This document shows, piece after piece, positions 43,310 through 51,810 of a DNA stretch of 64,000 nt. The notes below the pieces were generated by a model. That model was not told the DNA's origin. It saw nothing but the letters and a program-made list of their open reading frames with translations, and ran no database searches. The position numbers and the translations under genes are program-made. The DNA lies in assembly GCA_964564435.1 (NCBI GenBank), contig CAZMAT010000001.1, forward strand, positions 124,001-188,000. The letters run 5' to 3'. How positions within the stretch are numbered: position 1 is the first letter of the stretch; each line of letters starts with the position of its first letter. The DNA is from Fermentibacter sp964564435. Lineage in GTDB: Bacteria > Fermentibacterota > Fermentibacteria > Fermentibacterales > Fermentibacteraceae.

Positions 43310-44005
43310 GTGTTCAGAACCCGACCTTTCCTCCCACCCGGAGCGGCCGTCCTCGCGGCGGTGATGCTCCTGGCTCCGATCCACTCTGATGCAGTCGCGG
43401 AAGCCGGCCCAGTGGCGCTCGGGGCCCTGGCAGGAACCACGGGAGCCGGGGCCGAGGCCGGGATAGGCCTCGGCGGGAGGGCTTCTCTCAGAATCTCACA
43501 CACCGTGCTCTCCGGTGCGGGATCGGTCACCTGGCACGGACTGCCCTACGAGGTGGACGCCTCGATGGGCTGGACGTCCGTCCTGCTCGACCTGCACCCG
43601 TCGGGCGGCTCCTTCAGGCTCTCCGGTGGTGCAGCCTTCAGCTCGGGCGACATGGGTGTGGCCATCGACACCAGCTCCCCCGTCGAACTCGGCGGCAGAT
43701 CGTGGTCACCAGCGGAGGTCGGCACGGTCAGGGGCACGGTCTCCATGGACCCCGTGGCTCCCTATCTCGGGATCGGCTTCGACGGCGCGGGATGGCCCGG
43801 CGGCGGGCTCGGCCTGTCCACCGACTTCGGCATCGTGGTGCAGTCATATTCCGTGGAACTGCGGCACGAGGGCGGGTCGCTGCCCACCGGCGTCGAGCAG
43901 GAGCTGACCGCCGCCCTCCAGGGCGAGGAGGACTCCGTCGAGAACGACCTCAACGGCGTCGGCGTATATCCCGTGATCCGGGTGTCCCTGGCGCTCAGGA
44001 TCTAG
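43310..44005 (+). CDS. Exported beta-rich protein, probable outer-membrane barrel
   Basis: A 231-residue protein with a signal peptide (PGAAVLAAVMLLAPIHSDAVA). The mature part alternates polar and hydrophobic residues with many Gly (PYLGIGFDGAGWPGGGLGLS) and ends VIRVSLALRI, a terminal strand with aromatic-free but barrel-like pattern. An OmpW- or DUF-like small barrel is inferred; the family is not recognised. GTG start at 43310 has GGAAGG 9 nt upstream. It is convergent with the aldo/keto reductase gene, 4 bp apart. Confidence 0.68.
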   Translation: MFRTRPFLPPGAAVLAAVMLLAPIHSDAVAEAGPVALGALAGTTGAGAEAGIGLGGRASLRISHTVLSGAGSVTWHGLPYEVDASMGWTSVLLDLHPSGGSFRLSGGAAFSSGDMGVAIDTSSPVELGGRSWSPAEVGTVRGTVSMDPVAPYLGIGFDGAGWPGGGLGLSTDFGIVVQSYSVELRHEGGSLPTGVEQELTAALQGEEDSVENDLNGVGVYPVIRVSLALRI

Positions 44006-44009
44006 CCGG

Positions 44010-45167
44010 TCAGCTCCCGGAGACCCCGCCCGTCAGAGCCGCGTGGGCCTCCCCGAGGAGCTTGGTCACGGGCAGGTGCTGCGGGCACCGCGACTCGCAC
44101 GAGCCGCACGAAGTGCACCTGTCAGCGCGGTTCGCGGCCGGAAGCCACATGGCGTAGCTCATGGACGGGCCAGGCGACTCGGGGAACATCGAACGCTCGT
44201 CCATCAGATCCAGGACCCTCGGGATGAACACCCCGGAAGGGCACGGCAGGCAGTAGCCGCAGCGCGTGCAGCCCGTCTTCCTCAAGCCCAGATATGCCGA
44301 CTGCATGCGGGTGCAGAGATCACGCCCGGCCGGCGTGAGGGACCCCGGCGGCGTGGCAGATGCCGCAGCGACATTCTCCGAGAGCTGGTCGCGGGTGCCC
44401 ATGCCGCTGAGGACGATCGACACCTCCGGCTGATCCCAAATCCATCGGAGGCAGTGCTGGGCGGGCGTGAACTCCGGCTGACCGGCCCAGCCCTTCTTCA
44501 CTGCGTCGGGCATGCCCCTCACGAGATCACCGCCGCGAAGCGGCTCCATGACCGCCACGCCCAGCCCCTTCGAGGCCGCGTAACGGAGCCCTGCGGTGCC
44601 GGCCTGGCTGTTCGCGTCGACGAGGTTGTACTGCATGAGGCAGAAGCCCCAGTCGAAGGAATCGACGATCGCCGGGAACACATGGGGGGCATCGTGGAAG
44701 GAGAAGCCGGCTTGCCCGATCCTGCCGCGCGCGATCTCGGCCTCGAGGAACTCGAGGGCGCCCAGTTCCCTGCACTTCTCGAACGACTCACCGTCCAGGC
44801 CGTGGAGCAGGTAGAAGTCGATCCTGCCGGTGCCCAGCCTCCGGAGCTGTATCGTGAGATACCTCTTGAAGTCCGACGGCTTCCTCATCTTCCACACGGG
44901 GCTCTTCGTGGCCACGAAGACGGAGTCGCGCGGGATCTCCGACAGGAACCTGCCGACGATCCGCTCGCTCGTCCCGGCGTGGTAGTTGTAGGCCGTGTCG
45001 AAGTAGTTCACGCCCGCCTGCCTGGCCTCGTGGAGCAGGGCGACGGCTCCGGCCACATCCACGTTCGCCCCCCAGGTCGGCGCACCCTTCCTGGACAGGA
45101 ACCTCATGCATCCGAAGCCGAGGGCGGAGACCTCCGCTCCCGTACGGCCGAATCTCCTGTAGAGCAT
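44010..45167 (-). CDS. Aldo/keto reductase with C-terminal 2x[4Fe-4S] ferredoxin domain
   Basis: A 385-residue fusion. Residues 1-280 form an aldo/keto reductase barrel: GFGCMRF, YFDTAYNYHAGTSE (catalytic Asp and Tyr), ATKSPVWKM (catalytic Lys), and YLLHGL with the His. The tail carries two cluster motifs, CTRCGYCLPCPSGV and CTSCGSCESRCPQH, as in the COG1453 family of predicted oxidoreductases. Electron transfer between ferredoxin and a carbonyl or NAD(P)H is likely; the substrate is unknown. AGGA lies 5 nt before the ATG. Confidence 0.9.
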   Translation of the reverse strand: MLYRRFGRTGAEVSALGFGCMRFLSRKGAPTWGANVDVAGAVALLHEARQAGVNYFDTAYNYHAGTSERIVGRFLSEIPRDSVFVATKSPVWKMRKPSDFKRYLTIQLRRLGTGRIDFYLLHGLDGESFEKCRELGALEFLEAEIARGRIGQAGFSFHDAPHVFPAIVDSFDWGFCLMQYNLVDANSQAGTAGLRYAASKGLGVAVMEPLRGGDLVRGMPDAVKKGWAGQPEFTPAQHCLRWIWDQPEVSIVLSGMGTRDQLSENVAAASATPPGSLTPAGRDLCTRMQSAYLGLRKTGCTRCGYCLPCPSGVFIPRVLDLMDERSMFPESPGPSMSYAMWLPAANRADRCTSCGSCESRCPQHLPVTKLLGEAHAALTGGVSGS

Positions 45168-45311
45168 CGCGATCCTTTCGAAAACCACCGTCGGCGCCAC
45201 GAAGCGATGCCGGTAAGATAGGGGATCGATCCCGTCCCGGCCCTCCCGGGCTTCCGCCGGGGAGACCGCCTCGTTAGTATTAATGGGGAATACCGACAAC
45301 CGGAGGTCGAG

Positions 45312-45650
45312 ATGGGCAAGGAAGGCATGTCCAGGGGCAAGGGGTCCTCTATCGGCGGCAAGATGGGCAGCGGGGGATTCTTCAAGAAGAACTCCGCCGG
45401 GCATACCAAGCCCGCCTACAAGCCGCCCAGGCCTGCCGGAGGCTCCGTCCAGAAAGAGATCGGCAGGGACGGCGGCACGAAGTCCATGTCGGACAGGGAC
45501 AGGTCCTACCAAGAGCAGCAGCAGGACTACTCCGCCCCCGTCGACAGCGGCGACACGAACCGCAGGAGGGGGTGCTTCCTGACGGGATGCGCCCTGCCCG
45601 CGGTCATCGCGGTTTCCCTGGCGGTGCTGGCGGTATCGCTGGCCTGGTAG
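45312..45650 (+). CDS. Small basic protein with C-terminal transmembrane tail
   Basis: A 112-residue protein of unknown function. The N-terminal 85 residues are Gly, Lys, Arg, Ser and Gln rich with little predicted structure (MGKEGMSRGKGSSIGGKMG); then comes a single hydrophobic helix, CALPAVIAVSLAVLAVSLAW, at the extreme C-terminus preceded by Arg-Arg-Arg. This is a tail-anchored topology with a positively charged cytoplasmic part that could bind nucleic acid or lipid. GGAGG stands 5 nt before the ATG. The 144-bp divergent region upstream contains an AT-rich TAGTATTAAT that may be a -10 box. Confidence 0.72.
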   Translation: MGKEGMSRGKGSSIGGKMGSGGFFKKNSAGHTKPAYKPPRPAGGSVQKEIGRDGGTKSMSDRDRSYQEQQQDYSAPVDSGDTNRRRGCFLTGCALPAVIAVSLAVLAVSLAW

Positions 45651-45680
45651 GTCACACCGCACCCGGGAGCTCGACCAGGC

Positions 45681-45705
45681 GGCGGGATGTCTAGGACGTC
45701 CCGCC
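45681..45705. terminator. Hairpin between convergent genes
   Basis: An 11-bp stem (GGCGGGATGTC with GACGTCCCGCC, one G-T wobble) and a TAG loop. It covers the stop codon of the PAS gene (45691-45693) and lies 31 bp after the tail-anchored protein gene, so it can stop transcripts from both sides. Confidence 0.55.
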
Positions 45706-46053
45706 CGCCTTCGTTCCGCGCACGAAATGCGGCATGTCTGCGGGAATGGGAAGCGAAAGCTCCACGAAACCCGCGAATTCGCCACCGCTGTACCACGGGC
45801 TCTGGTATATGAGCTTCCGCATCCCGTTCTTCTCGATCGTATAGGCGTTGAGGCGCTTCGTCTCGAACAGCCGATCGACCTTCACCCTCGCTGCAGGGGG
45901 ATGGACTTCCCTGACGTCGCGCCCCACGAGCGCCGAGCCGCCTTCGGATGCGAAGGTCTCGGCGGCCCTTCCGTTCATGTAGAGGATCGTCCCTCCGGCA
46001 TCGGTGACTACCACGGAACCCGGGAACTCACCAGTCCAGTCGGCTCTCTCCAT
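45691..46053 (-). CDS. Stand-alone PAS domain protein
   Basis: A 120-residue single PAS domain: VVVTDAGGTILYMNGRAAE is the N-terminal strand pair, VGRDVREVHPP the central helix, KNGMRKLIYQSPWYSGGEFA the beta-scaffold, and ELSLPIPADMPHFVRG the final strand. The VHPP and PHFVR pieces match the C-terminal PAS domain of DUF438 proteins. No output domain is attached, so it probably acts by partner binding or as a small-ligand/haem sensor (inference). It begins 4 nt after the pseudouridine synthase stop, on the same strand. Confidence 0.83.
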   Translation of the reverse strand: MERADWTGEFPGSVVVTDAGGTILYMNGRAAETFASEGGSALVGRDVREVHPPAARVKVDRLFETKRLNAYTIEKNGMRKLIYQSPWYSGGEFAGFVELSLPIPADMPHFVRGTKAGGTS

Positions 46054-46057
46054 CGCG

Positions 46058-46783
46058 TCACTCCTCCCCCTGGACCCCGGTCCGGGCCCTGTCGAGCAAG
46101 AAACTGAAGGTTTCCGGGAGGGGTGCCTCGAAGACGGCCCCCCCTTTCGATGACTGTACTTCTGTCCTGGATGCGTGGAGCATCAGCCTGGGCCAGGCAC
46201 CACACGATTCCTTCGAATAAACCGTGTCACCGGCCACGGGGTGACCGACCGCGGCCAGATGGGCCCGGATCTGGTGCAGCCTGCCGGTGTGCGGACGGGC
46301 CTCGGCCAGCGTGAATCCGGTGCAGTGCTCCAGGGCCTTCACGACGGTCGTGCACGGCTTCCCACGGGCCTCGTCCACCCAGACTCTGCCCGACCCGAAG
46401 CGCCTGAGGGGCAGCGAGATCGTGCGGTCCTCGAGATGGCCGAGGACGACGGCATGGTACGTCTTGGAGGCTCCTCCGGACTGGAACGCCATGCAGAGCG
46501 CCCGATGGACCGGAGCGGTCCTCGCGAAGAGGATCACGCCGCTCGTGGGCCTGTCGAGCCTGTGGACGACGTAGAGCCTGGCGCCGAGGATCTCCTGGAG
46601 AATCGAATGGAGGTCGCCGGGAGAGCCTCGGCGGTCGGGGATCGATGCCATGCCCTCCGGCTTGGAGACGGCGACGATGCCGTCCCTGTCAGCGATGATG
46701 ACGATCCCTCCGGAAGAGGACCGGGTGCTGGCGTCGCCAGGCTCCGGGTCCCCGGGATATGGACAAGGTCCGCTCTCCATCAC
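46058..46783 (-). CDS. RluA-family RNA pseudouridine synthase
   Basis: A 241-residue pseudouridine synthase. The catalytic Asp is in VVHRLDRPTSGVILFA, the ARPHTGRLHQIRAHLAAVGHP motif of the RluA family follows (shown here in two overlapping parts, RPHTGRLHQIR and HLAAVGHP), and VSKPEGMASIP opens the fold. There is no S4 domain. Target RNA position unknown. Divergent from the papain-like protease gene with a 56-bp gap. Confidence 0.9.
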   Translation of the reverse strand: MMESGPCPYPGDPEPGDASTRSSSGGIVIIADRDGIVAVSKPEGMASIPDRRGSPGDLHSILQEILGARLYVVHRLDRPTSGVILFARTAPVHRALCMAFQSGGASKTYHAVVLGHLEDRTISLPLRRFGSGRVWVDEARGKPCTTVVKALEHCTGFTLAEARPHTGRLHQIRAHLAAVGHPVAGDTVYSKESCGAWPRLMLHASRTEVQSSKGGAVFEAPLPETFSFLLDRARTGVQGEE

Positions 46784-46839
46784 AGGATTATCTGAACGCG
46801 GTCAGGCACGGTCTAGGGTCACGCCACTCCGGAGGAGAA

Positions 46840-49323
46840 ATGGGAACACCCGTATCAGGATCACGCGAGGGGTACATCATCCTTCTCCTGGCGACGGCCC
46901 TGCCGTGCGCTGCCCTGCCGGTCGCATTCGACCTCAGGGACGTGGATGGAGAGTGCTTCGTCACCTCGATCAAGAGCCAGCAGGGCGGCACATGCTGGGC
47001 GCACGGCACGATGGCGGCCATCGAGGGCAACCTGCTGATGACCGGCGTCTGGGAATCGGCCGGCGAGGAGGGCGAGCCCGACCTGGCGGAATACCACCTC
47101 GACTGGTGGAACGGTTTCAACGACAACTGGAACGGAGATGTCGACCCGGTCTCCGGCAGCGGCCTGACGGTCCACGAGGGAGGCGACTACAGGGTCGCTT
47201 CTGCCTATCTCACCAGGGGCGACGGAGCGGTCAGGGACGTGGACGGGCAGTCTTACGATCCCGCGCCCCTCCAGTACTCCCCCGGCTATCACGTCTACTA
47301 CCCGAGGCACATCGAATGGTACACCGCCGGTGACGACCTCGGTAGGATCGACGAGATCAAGGAAGCCGTCATGCAGTACGGCGTGATGGGCACCTGCATG
47401 TGCTATTCCGAGGAATACATCCAGGATTACATCCACTACCAGCCCCCGTCGAGCGAAGAGCCGCCCAACCACGCAATCGCCATCATCGGCTGGAACGACA
47501 CCCTCCAGACGCAGGCCCCCGAGCCGGGGGCATGGCTCTGCAAGAACAGCTGGGGCGCGGGATGGGGTGTCGACGGCTGCTTCTGGATCTCCTACCACGA
47601 CCGCTGGGCCGGGCACGAACCGCAGATGGGCGCGGTGTCCTTCCGCGACGTCGAGCCCATGCGGTATGACACCGTGCTCTACCACGACCTGCACGGCTGG
47701 CGCGACACCATGGCGGGTGCGACGGAAACCATGAACGCCTTCGCGGCCGAGTCTCCGCTGCTGGTATCCTCGGGCGGCTTCTACACAGCCTCCGACAGCA
47801 CGGCCTGGGCGCTCTCGGTCTACTCGGGCTTCGACGGCAGCGAGCCATACGGTCTCCTGGCATCCGATTCCGGGATGTTCGTCCACACCGGCTACCACAC
47901 CGTCGACTTCACGGAGCCGTTCGAGGCGATGGAGGGCGACAGCCTCTACGCCGTGCTCATCCTGGACCGCGGAGGCCATCCGTACGACAGGACGTCCGAT
48001 GTGCCGGTCCTTCTCGGCGCGAGCTACAGGACCATCGTCGAATCCTCCGCTGCAGGAGGCGAGAGCTTCTACAGGGACGGCTCCGGGAACTGGGCGGACT
48101 TCCAGGGATGGGACGGCAACCCGTTCCCCGGAACCGGCAGCTTCTGCATCAAGCTCCTGGGCTCGACATCCGGGCTGCATGTGACACCGGACGGGCCGGT
48201 CATCGTCGAGGGGCCCTGCGGCGGACCCTTCGAGCCGGCGCAGTTCTGTCTGGAGATCACGGCCGTGTCGGTGGAGGAATGCGGATACTCGATCGGGATC
48301 GAACCCGCGGTCGACTGGCTCTCGGTCACCGGTCCGGCCCTGGGCGTGCTCGAACCCGGCGGGACCGTGCAGGCGGGCTTCGGGATCAACGCCAACGCGG
48401 CGCTGCTCGATGGCGGTGCATACGGCGCGATGATACTGGTGGACGACGTCGCCTCGGGGACCACAACCCAGGTACCGGTGGAACTCCTCGTCGGCGGGGC
48501 CGTCACCGTCCATTCCTGGGACATGTCCACCGATCCCGGCTGGGAGATGGACCCGCTGTGGGCCTGGGGAGCGCCGCAGGGCGGCGGAGGGGAGCACGGC
48601 CATCCCGACCCGGTCTCCGGGGCCACCGGGAGCAGCGTGCTCGGATACAATCTCGAGGGCGACTACGAGAACCTCCTGCCACCCGTGAGCGCCACGACCG
48701 GGCCGATCGACTGCTCTAACCTGAGCGGGACATCGCTCCGGTTCATGCGCTGGCTCGGGGTGCAGGTGAACGGCTTCGACGAAGCCGCGATCCTGGCGAG
48801 CACGGATATGAAGGAGTGGACCACGGTCTGGAGCAATGCCGGGGTCTACATGGACCTGAGCGATTCGGAGTGGGTCCAGGTCGAGTACGACATCTCCGAT
48901 CTGGCCGACGGCGAGCCGTGCGTCTATCTGAGGTGGGTCATGGGCCCGACCAACGACGGCTGGCGCTACTGCGGCTGGAACATCGACGACGTCGAGATAA
49001 GAGGCATCCCGGCTGCGGGTTCCGGCGGGCTTCTCCCCGCATCGCTCACCCTCGGGGCCGCGCACCCGAACCCATCGACCGGAGCGGTTTCGGCGACTCT
49101 CGGGCTCCCGGCATCCGGCAGCGTGTACGTCGGTGTGTACGACCTGGCCGGGCGCCTCGTGACGACGCTCTCGGACGGGTGGCTCCTGCAGGGCGAGCAC
49201 GAGATGTTCTGGGACGGCACGTACGGATCGGGCGAGACGGCCGCCACGGGCGTCTACTTCATCCGCGCATGCAGGGGCACGGCCGACTCGGTCTCGAAGG
49301 TCGTCCTGCTGACGGCCCCCTAG
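46840..49323 (+). CDS. Secreted papain-family (C1A) protease with lectin-like and FlgD-Ig domains
   Basis: An 827-residue exported protease. After a signal peptide (GYIILLLATALPCAA), the mature enzyme begins almost at once with FDLRDVDGECFVTSIKSQ. Catalytic residues are Cys52 in QQGGTCWAHGTMAAIEG, His in PNHAIAIIGWND and Asn in CKNSWGAGWG. No pro-region is visible. A beta-sandwich of the type that follows bacterial C1A proteases comes next (DTVLYHDLHGW), then further Ig-like and jelly-roll-like regions, and finally a FlgD-Ig tail (YDLAGRLVTTLSDGW, ATGVYFIRA) like that of the metalloproteases near 2-5.5 kb. GGAGGAG precedes the ATG at 46840; upstream in-frame codons are antisense to the neighbour gene. 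Confidence 0.88.
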   Translation: MGTPVSGSREGYIILLLATALPCAALPVAFDLRDVDGECFVTSIKSQQGGTCWAHGTMAAIEGNLLMTGVWESAGEEGEPDLAEYHLDWWNGFNDNWNGDVDPVSGSGLTVHEGGDYRVASAYLTRGDGAVRDVDGQSYDPAPLQYSPGYHVYYPRHIEWYTAGDDLGRIDEIKEAVMQYGVMGTCMCYSEEYIQDYIHYQPPSSEEPPNHAIAIIGWNDTLQTQAPEPGAWLCKNSWGAGWGVDGCFWISYHDRWAGHEPQMGAVSFRDVEPMRYDTVLYHDLHGWRDTMAGATETMNAFAAESPLLVSSGGFYTASDSTAWALSVYSGFDGSEPYGLLASDSGMFVHTGYHTVDFTEPFEAMEGDSLYAVLILDRGGHPYDRTSDVPVLLGASYRTIVESSAAGGESFYRDGSGNWADFQGWDGNPFPGTGSFCIKLLGSTSGLHVTPDGPVIVEGPCGGPFEPAQFCLEITAVSVEECGYSIGIEPAVDWLSVTGPALGVLEPGGTVQAGFGINANAALLDGGAYGAMILVDDVASGTTTQVPVELLVGGAVTVHSWDMSTDPGWEMDPLWAWGAPQGGGGEHGHPDPVSGATGSSVLGYNLEGDYENLLPPVSATTGPIDCSNLSGTSLRFMRWLGVQVNGFDEAAILASTDMKEWTTVWSNAGVYMDLSDSEWVQVEYDISDLADGEPCVYLRWVMGPTNDGWRYCGWNIDDVEIRGIPAAGSGGLLPASLTLGAAHPNPSTGAVSATLGLPASGSVYVGVYDLAGRLVTTLSDGWLLQGEHEMFWDGTYGSGETAATGVYFIRACRGTADSVSKVVLLTAP

Positions 49324-50081
49324 GGCTCCAGCTCGAAGAACCGGCCGTTCCAGACGTATCTCACGAGGCTTGTCTCGTCGAGCGAGGTCACCAGCGAGTC
49401 GCCGTCCTCGATCCATTCCGAATGCCGGGTCGAGACCTCGACCACGTCGTCCTCCCCCAGCTCGGGCGGGAGGACCAGGGTCGAGGAGTGTCTGAAGATG
49501 CCCGCTTCGGAGACCGAAGCCGCCTCGGGGCCCGGAACCAGCTCGTCCGCCGTTGCGACCATCAGGATGTCGCTGTTGAGATACCCGCAGGCCTCGTAGA
49601 CGAAGCTCAGGACGAGGGCCGTTCCGACGCCGGAAAGCCCTTCGGCGGGGACCTCCGACGCCTCGACGCAGTAGTTCACCCGGCCGCTCTCCGAAAAGTG
49701 CCGAAGCTCCACAGGGCATGACAGGACCGAACCGTCCTCCCCCAGCAGCCTGGCTTCGCCGGTCGGCTCTCCCGAATCGTCGATCCCCGTGACACCGAGC
49801 TGGAAGAGCCCGCCCGTCGTTTCGAGCGAAACGAGGGCCAGGTCGGTCGTCCGTATCCATCCTTCGGATCCGCAGGCATCCACGCTGCAGTATTCCGCGC
49901 CGTCCTTCACGATGGTGACGGGTGTCCCTGACGTGAGATCGGACACGACGGCCGTACCCTCGACGCTGTCGGACAGCATTTCGGCCTTCTCTACGAAGAC
50001 GGTCGTCTCCGCACCCTCAACGAAATGGCCGTAATGGAACTGCTGGGTCGAGAGAACCGCAGACATGATGATCGCGTTCAT
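49320..50081 (-). CDS. SH3-like domain protein of the radical-SAM operon
   Basis: A 253-residue protein. Residues 27-80 read as a bacterial SH3 fold (VEKAEMLSDSVEGTAVVSDL, then GWIRTTDLALVS). The rest is beta-rich and acidic, ending YVWNGRFFELEP. A weak N-terminal hydrophobic stretch (MNAIIMSAVL) may be an export signal. Four Cys are scattered (YCSVDAC, VLSCPVE, NYCVE). No enzymatic motif. ATG at 50081 overlaps the radical-SAM stop by ATGA, which ties it to that operon. It is convergent with the protease gene, overlapping by 4 nt. Function unknown. Confidence 0.75.
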   Translation of the reverse strand: MNAIIMSAVLSTQQFHYGHFVEGAETTVFVEKAEMLSDSVEGTAVVSDLTSGTPVTIVKDGAEYCSVDACGSEGWIRTTDLALVSLETTGGLFQLGVTGIDDSGEPTGEARLLGEDGSVLSCPVELRHFSESGRVNYCVEASEVPAEGLSGVGTALVLSFVYEACGYLNSDILMVATADELVPGPEAASVSEAGIFRHSSTLVLPPELGEDDVVEVSTRHSEWIEDGDSLVTSLDETSLVRYVWNGRFFELEP

Positions 50082-51208
50082 ACCGTCCTGGACTCCATTT
50101 CCGTGAGTGCTCCCCGCGCCGCGGCCGACCGTGCGAAGGCGCATCCGGCTGGCGGCATGACCGGGTCCGGGGCTGCGAGGCTCCCTGTCGTTATGTGCGC
50201 GGCCTCCCGGCAGCCGGCGTCGCAGGACGGCCTGTACCGGCAGCCCGAGCACGCCGCCGGGCCGTGCCGCCTGAATGCGAAGGTCTTCCAGTATTCGTCG
50301 TCCTTCAGCCTGCGCCACTCCCTCCAATGCGCGAGCCTGGTCTCGGAGTGGTTGCACACCCTGACCCATCCCGAGGGGTCGATCGCGAAGAAGTGTATGG
50401 CGGCCGAGCAGTGGGTGCCTATCTTGATATGGGGGTAGTCTGCGGGGTCGGCGACGCAGAACGGCGTCTCGGTACCCAGCGAACCAGGGCGTCCCCCAGC
50501 GCCCAGCACCCTGTCGGCGATCGAGAGCATCTCCCGCACCTCGGCGGCCGACATCTCCAGCCTCCCGCGGTTCGCGAGCCCCCTGCCGCCCGGCAGGAAG
50601 CGATTGAGCAGCACCTGGCCCGCGCCCGCGATGACTGCCGCGGCCATCGTCCGCTCCAGCTCGTGCAGGTTGAGTTTCGTCACGGTGATGTTGGCCGTGA
50701 CGGGGATTCCCAGCGCCTTCGCCCCGCGGAAGCCTTCGAGCACCCTGTCCGCCCCGTCGAGCCCGGTATGCGCCTCGTAGGTGTCGAGGCCGGGAAGGCT
50801 CAGGCTGAGCCTTATGCCCAGGTTCCGGCACTTCTCCAGAATCCTCCGGTCGATCAGCCTCCCGTTGGAGAGCAGGTACAGCTCCGGCGGGCGATGCTCG
50901 ACCCTCAGCTCGCCGTCGACCGTCTCGATGTGTTCCGCCGTGCATGCGGAGGCGTGGCGGAGTATGTCGAACAGGTCATCGCGCAGCAGCGACTCCCCAC
51001 CGGTGAAGGCGAGGCTCGTGACACCCGATTCGCACAGTTCGGAGACGAGTTCCTTCCATTCCCCGGTGCCCATCTCCGGGCGCCTGTCGAAGCTGCCGTC
51101 CGTCCTCTCCCACGGGCACGAGCAGTAGATGCACCGGTGGTTGCACGCGTACGTGGTCTCGAGCACCGCCGTCCTGGGCAGAAAGGACCGGGCCCTCATG
51201 CCCTTCAT
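50078..51208 (-). CDS. Radical SAM/SPASM peptide- or protein-modifying enzyme
   Basis: A 376-residue radical SAM enzyme. The SAM-cluster motif is CNHRCIYC (CxxxCxxC), followed by GGESLLRDDLF. The C-terminus contains a complete SPASM arrangement: CX12GX4C (from Cys in THCSAAIHF to VCNHS), a gap, CX2CX5CX3C in CSGCRYRPSCDAGC, another gap and a final Cys in PAGCAF. Full SPASM domains carry two auxiliary 4Fe-4S clusters and in known cases modify peptides or proteins (anSME, PqqE, sactisynthases). The start at 51208 overlaps the preceding membrane protein gene by ATGA. The two upstream Cys-containing proteins are the natural candidate substrates. Confidence 0.9.
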   Translation of the reverse strand: MKGMRARSFLPRTAVLETTYACNHRCIYCSCPWERTDGSFDRRPEMGTGEWKELVSELCESGVTSLAFTGGESLLRDDLFDILRHASACTAEHIETVDGELRVEHRPPELYLLSNGRLIDRRILEKCRNLGIRLSLSLPGLDTYEAHTGLDGADRVLEGFRGAKALGIPVTANITVTKLNLHELERTMAAAVIAGAGQVLLNRFLPGGRGLANRGRLEMSAAEVREMLSIADRVLGAGGRPGSLGTETPFCVADPADYPHIKIGTHCSAAIHFFAIDPSGWVRVCNHSETRLAHWREWRRLKDDEYWKTFAFRRHGPAACSGCRYRPSCDAGCREAAHITTGSLAAPDPVMPPAGCAFARSAAARGALTEMESRTV

Positions 51209-51810
51209 TCGACGTCGATCTCGATCCCGAGCAGGCTGCCCAGCCTCTCCAGGTTGGGGCGCAGAGGGGACTGCGACTCGTTGGAGGTCTCGTAGTAGAG
51301 CTGTCCGGTCAGCAGCCCGGCGAGCATCCTGATGTCCTCCACGTCTACCTCGGGATTGACGACTGTCCCGTCCTCGAAGGTGACGGTGAGCCTGAGCACG
51401 GGCTCGACCGAATCGGGAGCGCACGCGCTGCAGAAGCTCGTCTCGTCCAGCGCAACGTCCAGCGTGCCGGAAGCCCGGATCGCTTCAACCAGGGATCGCG
51501 CCGTGTCGATCTGCCAGAGGATGTACGGCGTCCCGCCCGCTCCATAGACCGTCTTCTCCCCGCACACCGGGCAGACGTACTCCGCAATCTCGGGGATGGG
51601 CATGGCAGCGTAGCACATCGCCCCCATGACGAACTCGGGCTCCGGCTCCTTCGCCACCGCCTCGAGGAGATGCGTCACCTCCCGCACGGTCATCGACTTC
51701 ATGCCGGCCGCCGTCACTGCCGTACTCCTCTTCGAGAGTCCCCTGGCACCTGCGGCCCCCGCGGCCGAAACGGCGAGCACAAGCAACAGGATCAACAGAA
51801 GCGGGTTCAC
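51205..51810 (-). CDS. Membrane-anchored zinc-ribbon protein, paralogue 1
   Basis: A 201-residue protein of unknown function. One N-terminal helix (VNPLLLILLLVLAVSAAGAA) anchors it; the outside or inside domain carries VMGAMCYAAMPIPEIAEY, CPVCGEKTVY and, 60 residues on, CSAC, which together form a likely zinc ribbon. The C-terminus (DVEDIRMLAGLLTGQLYYET) is helical. It lacks the Cys-rich tail of its paralogue upstream. I choose GTG at 51810 with GGAGG 6 nt before it; an ATG two codons earlier touches that site. Both ends overlap neighbours by 4 nt. Confidence 0.78.
   Translation of the reverse strand: MNPLLLILLLVLAVSAAGAAGARGLSKRSTAVTAAGMKSMTVREVTHLLEAVAKEPEPEFVMGAMCYAAMPIPEIAEYVCPVCGEKTVYGAGGTPYILWQIDTARSLVEAIRASGTLDVALDETSFCSACAPDSVEPVLRLTVTFEDGTVVNPEVDVEDIRMLAGLLTGQLYYETSNESQSPLRPNLERLGSLLGIEIDVE

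Noticed and set aside
46861..49860. A 999-codon leftward open frame antisense to the papain-like protease gene
   Set aside because: High GC leaves few stops in the antisense frame. The translation is low-complexity Arg/Gly/Val-rich with no domain, while the opposite strand encodes a clear C1A protease with catalytic residues.
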